Shown here piece by piece: positions 35,200 to 43,860 of a DNA stretch of 55,451 nucleotides. The position numbers were made by a program, and so were the translations under genes. Below the pieces are notes generated by a model. It was not told the origin of the DNA. It searched no databases and worked only from the letters and a program-made list of their open reading frames with translations. Source of the stretch: a virus; the IMG/VR virus record IMGVR_UViG_3300030090_003512, positions 1-55,451 of that record; one strand, written 5' to 3'. Within the stretch, counting starts at the first letter, position 1. The number at the start of each line of letters is the position of its first letter.

Positions 35200-37412
35200 G
35201 ATTTAATAATTTTCTTTTTAATAATTCTAGAGTTGTATTGTATAACGACCTCATACACACCGTTTGAAAGGTGTGAGAGGTCTATTGTTTTATCAGAAGT
35301 TTGTATAACGACTTGACCTAAATAGTTATACAAAGATATCATAGCTGTTGATGGAGCTTGTATATACAATAATCCGTTTGTCGGGTTAGGGTATACACCA
35401 TATACATCATGTATATCATATACACCTTGCGGCCAACCTTGCTCACAGTAAGAGTATAGATCTACACACGCTTCATCCCAAGCTACTTCGCAGCAGTAAG
35501 GATCTATATCGATAATCCATGCATAACACCCATCGTTAAGCCAGTAAGGCTCGCCAGGTCCCGTGATACAACCTGCGTCATATAAGCAAGATTCTTCATC
35601 TGAAGTGTTTGCTAACTCATTGTAGTTAAATGCATCAGGATCCATACAATCTGCTACTACCTCTATACAAGAATCTTCAAGCTCTGTGTTAGCGTCTTCG
35701 TTATAGTTAAATGCATCTGGATTCATACACCCATATATATAAGGTATACAACTTCCGTTTTCTGTATTTGCATCTGGATTATAATTAAACTGAGTTGGAT
35801 CAGTACACCCAAATATTACTGGGACACAATCTCCAGCGTCTGTTGCTAAGGCGTTGTAATTAAATGCTGTTGGATCTTGACAGCCAATAACTTCTAACTC
35901 ATCACATACTCCGTCGCCATCAGCGTCGTTGACACACATATTTGCACAATCATAATACTGAACAGGATAACTACAGTCTAAATCTGTATTAGCTTCTGGA
36001 TTGTAGTTACATGCAACTTCATCTGTGCAACCATATATATAAGGTATACAACTGTCTCCGCAATACGGCATAAAGTGATATACCGTCCAGTTAGGTCCAG
36101 TAAATGGTTGAAGAGCCCCCTGACCATTATTTATAAATGGGTTACTGCCTTCAGACAATAAAGTGTCCCCAGCTTCGTTAAGGACATATACAGAGTTATG
36201 TAAAGTCTGGAAAGCTAGCTCTTGAGATGATTGCTGTTGATTACCAGCTTGGAAGTAGTATATATCGACTTCTTCATCAGAGTCTAGCACAATATCCCAT
36301 GACTGAAAGAACTCGCCAGGACCTACGGTAAACAGCCACTGCTGCTCACCCTGTACCATACCTATGGTAGAATTACCCCACCCGTCAGCTGCGTCATCCT
36401 CAAGTACGATATGTAGTGTACATGGGCCAGTAAGATCTGCTATAGTTGCAGTGCTATCGTAATTCAAAGCATTTGGATTTGTACAACCCCAAGTGTGTAA
36501 AGTTTCGCAAGTATCTGGAAGTGTAGCCTCTGGATTATAGTCTACATAATCATCATCCATACAACCAACTACATCTGGTTCAGGCTCACATGGCTCAGTA
36601 AATATAGCTCCAGAGTACATCGTATTACCATCATCAAATGTGGTGAATGCTAGGTCTTCTAACTCCCATAACACACTATCGCAAGCAGTAATAACACAAG
36701 CTCCATCTTCGCCGCCTGAAGCATAACCGTTTAGTCCGTCACCAAACTCGTCTACTAATATTAATTCAAAACCTAAACTAACACAAAAGTTATAAGTGTA
36801 TGTAACTAATTGATCTCCAAAATCAAACTCTCCTGGTATTACCTGATCATAAAACTGACCAGTAGCTATATCTACTAATGTAAATCCAGTTTCTCCTGGC
36901 CACGTATCTAAAGTAAGATCCATAGAAACCAAAGTTTCTGTAGAGTCACACTCAAATACATTACAGCTTCCGTTGTCTATGTTAGCCCATGGGTTGTAGT
37001 TGTTAGCAACAGGATTAGTACACCCAGGAAGAGGAGGTATGCAAGGGTTTAGTGTAAATGGTATGGTGTCTAAAGCTGTATCAAAATCATACACTGCTGT
37101 ATCTAACCCACATGTATTGCTTATCCTATACCAGCCCTCTCCAAATTGACAGCATATACCGTCACCAAAAGCATCCATCATTACAAACTCGTAATCTCCA
37201 GACGGTAGAAACACCATGTGATTTTGAAAGGTATTATTTTGATATGGAGGGCTTACTGCTACAACTTCAGAGTTTTCATTAAGTATTTCCCAAGAAGTCT
37301 CCCCAGCATACTGATCTGTTTGAACCTGCACATCCAACCAACTTCCTTGACCTAGCACATATGATGCTAACACCCAAAATAAAAAAACCAATAAGTAAGA
37401 TTTGTTTTTCAT
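35196..37412 (-). CDS. Secreted repeat protein with T9SS type A sorting domain
   Basis: 738 residues. Signal peptide (MKNKSYLLVFLFWVLASYVL, then GQ). The body has D-x-F/A-GDG-type modules (MMDAFGDGICCQFGEGWY, LVDEFGDGLNGYASGG) and eight cysteine-bounded repeats of GCxDPxAFNYNxxAN...SC. This style is common in surface proteins of marine flavobacteria. The last ~75 residues (VYGVYPNPTNGLLYI... then LGQVVIQT, LSNGVYEVVI, IIKKKIIKS) are a type IX secretion C-terminal sorting domain. It should be carried across the outer membrane and anchored or released by the host T9SS. A TATATTTG element ends four bases before its ATG. Confidence 0.85.
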   Translation of the reverse strand: MKNKSYLLVFLFWVLASYVLGQGSWLDVQVQTDQYAGETSWEILNENSEVVAVSPPYQNNTFQNHMVFLPSGDYEFVMMDAFGDGICCQFGEGWYRISNTCGLDTAVYDFDTALDTIPFTLNPCIPPLPGCTNPVANNYNPWANIDNGSCNVFECDSTETLVSMDLTLDTWPGETGFTLVDIATGQFYDQVIPGEFDFGDQLVTYTYNFCVSLGFELILVDEFGDGLNGYASGGEDGACVITACDSVLWELEDLAFTTFDDGNTMYSGAIFTEPCEPEPDVVGCMDDDYVDYNPEATLPDTCETLHTWGCTNPNALNYDSTATIADLTGPCTLHIVLEDDAADGWGNSTIGMVQGEQQWLFTVGPGEFFQSWDIVLDSDEEVDIYYFQAGNQQQSSQELAFQTLHNSVYVLNEAGDTLLSEGSNPFINNGQGALQPFTGPNWTVYHFMPYCGDSCIPYIYGCTDEVACNYNPEANTDLDCSYPVQYYDCANMCVNDADGDGVCDELEVIGCQDPTAFNYNALATDAGDCVPVIFGCTDPTQFNYNPDANTENGSCIPYIYGCMNPDAFNYNEDANTELEDSCIEVVADCMDPDAFNYNELANTSDEESCLYDAGCITGPGEPYWLNDGCYAWIIDIDPYCCEVAWDEACVDLYSYCEQGWPQGVYDIHDVYGVYPNPTNGLLYIQAPSTAMISLYNYLGQVVIQTSDKTIDLSHLSNGVYEVVIQYNSRIIKKKIIKS

Positions 37413-37416
37413 GTCA

Positions 37417-37424
37417 CAAATATA
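37417..37424 (-). promoter_or_regulatory. Bacteroidota -7 element of the envelope cassette
   Basis: TATATTTG-TGAC-ATG on the minus strand: only four bases separate the -7 element from the start codon at 37412. The transcript would start at or next to the ATG, giving leaderless or near-leaderless mRNA. Confidence 0.55.
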
Positions 37425-37430
37425 ATTTAT

Positions 37431-38102
37431 TTACACTCCTATTATTTTGTCAATATTCGCAGTAGCTACATTATTAACCTCACCTATGTTAGCACTAGCT
37501 ACGAGATTAACGTCATTACCATATCCTGCTAACGTAACCACTAAAGTTATTGTCCCAGAAAAATCTATACCTACAGTTGTATTTCCATTACCAGAAAGAC
37601 TGTCAGTGTCTTGGAAGTCACTATCATGATCTACAACAGCACATATAAAACTATTATTATTTTGAATAGCTGTACGAGCTGCCGCATTTAATGTAATAGC
37701 ATTATTTGCTCCGTTATCATTCCAAGTAGAAACTTCACTTGAATATGCAGTACTAAAATCTACATTATTAAAATCGTCATTTATAAGATCATCACTTGCC
37801 CCACCAAAAGCATCACTTGCACAAACTATAACATCAGCAGTGTCAGATGTACCTTCACTCTCTATATTTAAAACAGCAGCACCTACTGCAGATGTAATAG
37901 ATGATGAATCAAATTGTAAAAAAGATCTTATATATCTAAATGTACCTGAACCTCTACCTGTGCTTTTAAAGTATTGAACAGCACTGTTTTGAGCTGTGCC
38001 TTGTGCTGTAGATGTACCAGAAGCTTCATCTCTAGCTGCTGCTTGAGTTGTATCAACTGTACCTATAATGCTACCACCTTTATTTAAGTTTATAGTAGAC
38101 AT
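37431..38102 (-). CDS. Virion fibre-associated beta protein
   Basis: 223 residues, Ser/Thr/Asn/Asp-rich. Contains a DNRLRE/CBM-like stretch (TFRYIRSFLQFDSSSITSAV, then GAAVLNIESEG) and ends with SANIGEVNNVATANIDKIIG, a terminal motif seen in phage fibre-region proteins. No catalytic residues. It lies at the end of the fibre group, one base after the methyltransferase start region, and probably decorates the tail or binds glycans. Confidence 0.55.
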   Translation of the reverse strand: MSTINLNKGGSIIGTVDTTQAAARDEASGTSTAQGTAQNSAVQYFKSTGRGSGTFRYIRSFLQFDSSSITSAVGAAVLNIESEGTSDTADVIVCASDAFGGASDDLINDDFNNVDFSTAYSSEVSTWNDNGANNAITLNAAARTAIQNNNSFICAVVDHDSDFQDTDSLSGNGNTTVGIDFSGTITLVVTLAGYGNDVNLVASANIGEVNNVATANIDKIIGV

Positions 38103-38669
38103 TTAAAATATTTTTTTAGGGAGATAATATGTAGTGGAGTTAAAATACATATTAGGTTCAGGGTTTACAGAAATAGCTTCATATGAAACACCGTCTATGT
38201 TATGAATAGTATTAGCAGAAGTATTTGTGTTCCACCATGTAACTTTTGCTCCAGACTTACATAATGATGCTATAGTAGTAGCAAACAAACTCCAGTCATC
38301 TTCCCCCCACGTATCGTAAAATACTCCATCGTAAGTAGACAAAGAATCTTTTACTTCATACCAGTCTCCCTCTACTATAGTGACATTAGGTTTATCCGCA
38401 GCCCAAGCTTTAGCTTTTTCTATAACTTGAGGGTGGTTTTCTACTATAGTGTGAGATGATATAGAGTTAGCTTGAATGTGTCCAGCGGATATACCCATAC
38501 CAAATCCTATCTCTAATATATCTCCACCTCCTTCACACACATAATCAGCAGATGCTTTCATTATAGGATCTTCCCAAGACATCATGACCTGCATTTCCCC
38601 TCCAAATGCCTCATCTGTATAATATATTCTATCAGACAGAAATACTAATGTTTCATCTATATAACCCAT
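38103..38669 (-). CDS. SAM-dependent methyltransferase (RMT2/GAMT-like)
   Basis: 188 residues, a compact Rossmann methyltransferase: motif I ILEIGFGMGISAGHIQ (51-66), acidic HTIVENHPQVIEKAKAW, NVTIVEGDWYEVKDSL and YDGVFYDTWGEDDWSLF. The preceding MMSWEDPIMKASADYV resembles guanidinoacetate and protein-arginine methyltransferases. The substrate is unknown: perhaps fibre protein, host protein or a small guanidino compound. Placement between two fibre genes, with start and stop overlaps, suggests co-expression with the virion receptor-binding proteins. Confidence 0.7.
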   Translation of the reverse strand: MGYIDETLVFLSDRIYYTDEAFGGEMQVMMSWEDPIMKASADYVCEGGGDILEIGFGMGISAGHIQANSISSHTIVENHPQVIEKAKAWAADKPNVTIVEGDWYEVKDSLSTYDGVFYDTWGEDDWSLFATTIASLCKSGAKVTWWNTNTSANTIHNIDGVSYEAISVNPEPNMYFNSTTYYLPKKIF

Positions 38670-41020
38670 TATGCTATTTTCACAAATGTGTTATCTGGGT
38701 TAAGGAACATTTTTTTGCTGCTTACATTAAAGGAATATCCAAGTATTCTAACAAATTGACCAGTAGAAGATGGAGCCGTAAGTGTAGCTTGTCCAGCTGT
38801 TGCCGATGCAAATACTATTGCTCCTTCAGCGTCACTCCCTGCGGTATACGCAGAAGCTAATGTTACACTCCCTTTTATAACCATACCGTCTGAAGAGTTT
38901 CCAGCTCCCGCAGCAATTGTAGCAACACCAACTAATTGACTAACTGTACTTAAAGTATCAGCATCCATTAATGTCCATACGCCATTTCTTAAAACATATA
39001 TGGCTCCAGCAGTAACGCTGTCATTACTTATGCCATATAGTATTTCAGCACCAGTTCCGTAATCACCAGCGTTATTACCACTAATAGTATGTTTAATAGC
39101 TGTGGGGGTAATTACTCCTGTGCTCACATCGCCCGTAGTGTCAAATGTACTAGAACCTATATCTATATTGCCAAAACCAGAAGTTATGCTACCACTATTT
39201 AAAGCGCCAGTAGCAACAATATTTGCTTGAGTAAAGTGTTCGTCTGCTGAAAAGTTTGCTAATGAATCATGATCAATAGTGCCTTGAGTAGCTACTTGTA
39301 TTACACCACTATTGTTTACAAATGCTGTACTACCCATAGTAAGAGTGCCAGCTATAGTAGTTGTTGAAGCAGCACCTGCTCCTATTGTAACATCTACCTC
39401 ACCACTTGCATCTCCATCTTCTATTGTTAGTCCAGTAACTGCACTTCCGTTATGAGAGGCAACTTGTAAAAATATTTTTCCACCCTCTTGGCCGCTACCA
39501 GTTTCTTTAGAATCACACTCTATTAAACCATACGTTTGCCCTGTATTACCAGCATCATCATGACCAATAAAAAAGATTTGCCCAATTCTATCTCCATCGG
39601 CAGAAGTACCTGCTGCTCTACTTTTTTGAAATATTATATTACCTGAAAGTGCGCTATTATGAGTATTTTCTATTTGTAATACAGGCTGAAAACTATCACT
39701 ATCTGTAATCTTAAAAATACTACCATCATATGTTAAGTTGCTTGAACTTTGTATTGCGCTTGTTCCATTACCAAAAAGTAATTCATTAGCTGTAAAACTT
39801 GTGGCACCTGTACCTCCATTAGCAACAGGTAGCGTTCCTGTTACATTAGATGTTAAATCACAATATGTTGTAGAAGTACTACCCGTACCTCCGTTAGCAA
39901 CAGGCAGCGTTCCTGTTACATCAGCGGTCAAGTCGATTTGATTTCTTGTAATCTCTTGACCTGATATAGTAATATAGTCTGGTGTACCAGCTAGAGTTAC
40001 AGCTGGAGCGTCTGCAAGAATTTGATCTTGAATAGCGGCAGACGTCATCAAGCTAGTGTCGTTATTAGCAAATGATTCAGCAGAAGTCTGTATCGTGGTT
40101 ACATCAACGCTATCCAGTATAAGCCCTGTTGTTACTGAAAGATCCCCAGACACCGTAGTAAGCGAAGCAGCACCGTTACCTATAATAACATCTACTTCGT
40201 CCTCAGCATCACCGTCCTTTATAACCAATCCTGGTTGTATTTCAGCATCGTGTGACGCTACACTTAAAGTGAGCTTACCTCCCTCTTGACCGTCTGCAGC
40301 TACCTCTACCTCCCCTAAAATATAAACAAACGTAGTTTGGGTTTGCCCTGCATCGTCAGCAGTAAAGCTGATATAACCTATATCATCACCATCAGCGCCA
40401 GCAGCACCCTTGTCTTTTTTAAACTGTATAAATGAAGGGCCAGCGTTAGACGAGTCTTCATTTTCTAAAACTATACTAGGTTCACCAGTTGCGTCACCAA
40501 TTAAATGCAACTGATTACCGCCTGCTATATCATAAAATGCAGAAGTTTCAGCGTTTAAAGTACCGTCAGAATTTACTGTAACAAGCCTTCCATTAAGACC
40601 GCTACCTAGATTTACAGCTATTTCAGAAGCATCTATATTAAAAGAGTCTGAGTCTAAGCTTACGTTAACAAAGTTTCCTGACGTAGCATCATAAGCTAAC
40701 ACTTGATTGTTAGCAACAGAAGATATTGTTACATCAGTTAAAGCATTTAAGTCAAAGTCAGAAGCTATAAAAGTATCACTAGAAGAGTCAAATTGTAAAA
40801 TTTGAGTATTCGTAATAGACGATGCATTTACATCGGTAAGACCTAATAAGCTTGTCGGAGTAACAGAACCAACAAGATCTATAGATAAAGTATTCTGTGT
40901 TTGTATAGCTGTAGTATGCACATTAGTAGTGCTAGATAAAGCTAAGTTTACCTCATCACTGCCTACGGCCTGAGTAAGCACATTAGTGCCTGTCGATATG
41001 CTTAAGTTTATATCGCTCAT
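38669..41020 (-). CDS. Tail fibre protein with internal duplication
   Basis: 783 residues, Ser/Thr/Gly/Asp-rich. Two copies of VTGTLPVANGGTG (the phage tail-fibre motif) and two ~110-residue units with parallel features: FKKDKGAAGADGDDIGYISF ... GQEGGKLTLSVASHD ... IKDGDAEDEVDV, against FQKSRAAGTSADGDRIGQIF ... GQEGGKIFLQVASHN ... IEDGDASGEVDV. C-terminal domain ends KKMFLNPDNTFVKIA. Likely the main receptor-binding fibre. ATGA overlap with the small Ig-like gene upstream, and its stop abuts the methyltransferase start. Confidence 0.75.
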   Translation of the reverse strand: MSDINLSISTGTNVLTQAVGSDEVNLALSSTTNVHTTAIQTQNTLSIDLVGSVTPTSLLGLTDVNASSITNTQILQFDSSSDTFIASDFDLNALTDVTISSVANNQVLAYDATSGNFVNVSLDSDSFNIDASEIAVNLGSGLNGRLVTVNSDGTLNAETSAFYDIAGGNQLHLIGDATGEPSIVLENEDSSNAGPSFIQFKKDKGAAGADGDDIGYISFTADDAGQTQTTFVYILGEVEVAADGQEGGKLTLSVASHDAEIQPGLVIKDGDAEDEVDVIIGNGAASLTTVSGDLSVTTGLILDSVDVTTIQTSAESFANNDTSLMTSAAIQDQILADAPAVTLAGTPDYITISGQEITRNQIDLTADVTGTLPVANGGTGSTSTTYCDLTSNVTGTLPVANGGTGATSFTANELLFGNGTSAIQSSSNLTYDGSIFKITDSDSFQPVLQIENTHNSALSGNIIFQKSRAAGTSADGDRIGQIFFIGHDDAGNTGQTYGLIECDSKETGSGQEGGKIFLQVASHNGSAVTGLTIEDGDASGEVDVTIGAGAASTTTIAGTLTMGSTAFVNNSGVIQVATQGTIDHDSLANFSADEHFTQANIVATGALNSGSITSGFGNIDIGSSTFDTTGDVSTGVITPTAIKHTISGNNAGDYGTGAEILYGISNDSVTAGAIYVLRNGVWTLMDADTLSTVSQLVGVATIAAGAGNSSDGMVIKGSVTLASAYTAGSDAEGAIVFASATAGQATLTAPSSTGQFVRILGYSFNVSSKKMFLNPDNTFVKIA

Positions 41021-41376
41021 ACTGTAACATCCTCATTTACTTGCAACACACCTTGAAGCCATGTTTGAGTTACACCAGCTACTATAGTTTGTAAATCGTA
41101 CGTGTACAATCCGCTAGTAATACCAGCCATAATGTTTGCTGGGATAGTAATCGTAATAACACCGCCAGATGTTCCAGTAATAGTCAACTGATCATTTGTT
41201 ATAACAGAGTCCTCAGAAGTATCTGTAGCACGCACCTCCATTTTAAAAGAGTACGTAGTAAGATCTACTGCTGCGCCAGCAGCGTCAGTAACATTTATAA
41301 CAAGATTAAACGTATCGCCTTTTCTGCAGGTAATATCTAATCTTTTGGATACATCGAGGTTTACTACTGAACTCAT
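41017..41376 (-). CDS. BppU/Ig-like small virion protein
   Basis: 119 residues, all beta. RKGDTFNLVINVTDAAGAAV followed by SFKMEVRATDT and GLYTYDLQTIVAGVTQTWLQ has the pattern of the N-terminal domain of phage baseplate upper proteins (BppU/DUF2479). Probably an adaptor linking the fibre to the virion. Overlaps portal and fibre genes by four bases on each side. Confidence 0.6.
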   Translation of the reverse strand: MSSVVNLDVSKRLDITCRKGDTFNLVINVTDAAGAAVDLTTYSFKMEVRATDTSEDSVITNDQLTITGTSGGVITITIPANIMAGITSGLYTYDLQTIVAGVTQTWLQGVLQVNEDVTV

Positions 41377-43823
41377 ATCATTGATTGTAAAAAGTTTTGT
41401 ATATCTTGATTGTCAGACTCTACATCTGCTAAGGGAGCACGCTCACCTTTTCTTTGAGAAATAAGTTTAGACTGCTCTACAGCTTGCTTCTTTACCCTCT
41501 GGTCTTTTCTATCGTCCTTCATTGTTTCAAGCTTCTCTCTAAACATCTGCTCCCCAGAGCGAGTTCCTCCAGAAACTTGAGCCTTTAACTGCTCTAGCTG
41601 CATACTCATCTGATGCATAGCCTGAGCTACCTGAACGTCTACCTGTCCTTTAAGCTGTATTTTTTGTGCTTCAAGCTGAGCCTGCATCTGCATCTCTTGC
41701 TGCTTAGCTTGAGAAGCAGCTTGAGCCGCTTGAGCGTTAGCTTGAGATTGAGCCTGGATGTTTTGCTGCTGCTGCTGCTGAAGCATTTTTATCCTTCTCT
41801 TTCTTCTTACGATAAGAAGCTTTTGAGCTTGATCGATATCTTTCAACTGACGTACGGCCATAGCGTCCTCTAGATCTATCTCCTTTTGAGCCAAAGAAGC
41901 TTGAAGATTTTGCTCTAAGAAGATGCGGTCATCATCAGACATCGTTTTAACAACCCTTACCCCAAAGTTGTACATAGGTAAATCTTTAAACGACGTAAGG
42001 ATCTCCATACTGTGTTTACCTATAGCCTTTTCATATACACCATAAAGAATAGATTCCTCTGGGATAATTTGTAGGCACTTAACAATATCAGAGCATACCT
42101 TCTTATATAAAACAAGGGATGCGTTAGTGATATCGTACAATGCGTTATTACCTGCAGCGATAGCCTGCTGCTGAACACCAACAAGAGCGTCACCTTTTGG
42201 AGTAGAAGCATCCATAACTTCGTTAACACCAGTAGCGTCACGAATCATACGTAGGTAGTGATTGTATAAACTAATAAAAGAGTTTATGTTTCTTATCTGA
42301 TTTTCTATAGCACGTATCGGTGGGTTTTGGAAACCTCCCTCTGGATTCTTAGAGCGATAGTACATAATACCTGTCTGCTCGTATATATCTTGAATCTCTA
42401 AAGGACTAAGCTCACCACCCCTGCCTAGCTGCACGTTTTCTAAACCTTCTATATCTATAATCAATCCATCAGGCTTAGCTTTAGCAATAGCTTGTTGGAT
42501 CTTGCAATGTGTTAATTGTAGTTGATCAGCAAATCCAGTAACGCTACCTACCAAAGACTTAGGCATCATTCTCCTAATATTTGTGCAGGCTATACTATAA
42601 GAAAGTGTACACTTAGATATATCATGAACATTTTTAGGGACGTTCTTTTGTTGACCGTAGTTAAACAGCCTGCCAGTATCTACAATATAGCACCCTCCAT
42701 ATACCGTTTCTACGTCCATCTTGTATGGCTGCCTTTCGTATACAGAATCAGAAACTGGTTTATACTCGCTACCCTTAAAGTAGAATCCTACATTACCAAA
42801 CTGAGATTCTTTACTCTCATAAAAAACTTCGTCTACGCTTTTAAACTCAAACTGTAAAACATCGATAAGGTAATCGTCATACCCATACGTCATCTTTCTA
42901 CCACTCCTATCGTAACCTCCGCTAGCAAACTTACCAGAATCGTTATAGCTTTTATGCATAACCTTTCTAGCCATTTCTTCATACTCCTTTTCTGTAAACT
43001 CATCGCCAGCCATACGCTTTAAATCCATAATAGACATGCGTTTTACATGACCTGCATAAACGATGTCATTCATATTAGGATCTTCAGTGTAGCTATGTAC
43101 GAAGAATGAAGGATCTACATACTCTTCAGTAATACCGTAGTTAGGATCGTTGTTTCTTTTTACAACACCTATACCGCATGTAACAAGATCGTTTACCGAG
43201 CGTCTATATATATGCTCGTCGAAATCATTCCAATCTAAAGTAAGAGACGTAGCTAACTGCGCCGCTATCTCTGCGCTAGTCTTTATGTTTTCGTCTAAGA
43301 ATATTTCTGCTTCCTCAGTAGTATCTGGTACACTTTCTGGATCGAGCTCCATAGTTAACCCAAGCTGCTTAGCCTCTGTAAACTCTGTTTTGTTTTTTAT
43401 CGTAGAGTTTATCTTAGCCTTCTGCATTTCTTTTTCTTGCTTAGATATTGGATCTATAGCTTCGACAGCAGGGTACGGCTTACGAGAAAGTATTCTGTTT
43501 ACAACGACCTTTACAAACTTAGGTACGATAGGTACAGGGGACCAATCTATATTAAGTAACGTCCCATCACCATTGTTGGGATCAAGAGAGTTAAGTATCT
43601 GTTTATAGATAGAGGTATCCTGCGTTCCGTTAGCGTAGTCTCTATTTTTCTCAAACTCATACATCCTGCGATTTAGTAGAGATGAAGAGTCTTCGCCAGA
43701 GCCCCACTGACCGTGGATAGCTTTAGCGTATTTTAGTCCGTATTCATTTGAAGCCTTTTCTATGGGACTTGCAAATGGATCTGGGAAGTTGCCGTATGTT
43801 CCTTTACTTTGTCCGTACTCCAT
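41373..43823 (-). CDS. Portal protein
   Basis: 816 residues. N-terminal disordered stretch, then WSPVPIVPKFVKVVVNRILS, a stem/wing core with FVHSYTEDPNMNDIVYAGHV and NQIRNINSFISLYNHYLRMI, and a C-terminal Q/A-rich coiled coil (QQQQQQNIQAQSQANAQAAQ) that suits the barrel seen in long podoviral portals. Directly downstream of terminase and preceded by its own TATATTTG. It forms the dodecameric vertex for packaging and ejection. Confidence 0.75.
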   Translation of the reverse strand: MEYGQSKGTYGNFPDPFASPIEKASNEYGLKYAKAIHGQWGSGEDSSSLLNRRMYEFEKNRDYANGTQDTSIYKQILNSLDPNNGDGTLLNIDWSPVPIVPKFVKVVVNRILSRKPYPAVEAIDPISKQEKEMQKAKINSTIKNKTEFTEAKQLGLTMELDPESVPDTTEEAEIFLDENIKTSAEIAAQLATSLTLDWNDFDEHIYRRSVNDLVTCGIGVVKRNNDPNYGITEEYVDPSFFVHSYTEDPNMNDIVYAGHVKRMSIMDLKRMAGDEFTEKEYEEMARKVMHKSYNDSGKFASGGYDRSGRKMTYGYDDYLIDVLQFEFKSVDEVFYESKESQFGNVGFYFKGSEYKPVSDSVYERQPYKMDVETVYGGCYIVDTGRLFNYGQQKNVPKNVHDISKCTLSYSIACTNIRRMMPKSLVGSVTGFADQLQLTHCKIQQAIAKAKPDGLIIDIEGLENVQLGRGGELSPLEIQDIYEQTGIMYYRSKNPEGGFQNPPIRAIENQIRNINSFISLYNHYLRMIRDATGVNEVMDASTPKGDALVGVQQQAIAAGNNALYDITNASLVLYKKVCSDIVKCLQIIPEESILYGVYEKAIGKHSMEILTSFKDLPMYNFGVRVVKTMSDDDRIFLEQNLQASLAQKEIDLEDAMAVRQLKDIDQAQKLLIVRRKRRIKMLQQQQQQNIQAQSQANAQAAQAASQAKQQEMQMQAQLEAQKIQLKGQVDVQVAQAMHQMSMQLEQLKAQVSGGTRSGEQMFREKLETMKDDRKDQRVKKQAVEQSKLISQRKGERAPLADVESDNQDIQNFLQSMI

Positions 43824-43845
43824 TATGCTTCAGTTGTCATATCTG

Positions 43846-43853
43846 CAAATATA
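43846..43853 (-). promoter_or_regulatory. Bacteroidota -7 element for portal and fibre genes
   Basis: TATATTTG on the minus strand, 22 bases before the portal ATG and inside the 37-base gap after the terminase stop. A five-codon ATG...TAA lies between element and start and shares bases with the portal ATG region; it may be an upstream mini-frame. Confidence 0.5.
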
Positions 43854-43860
43854 CTGTTTT

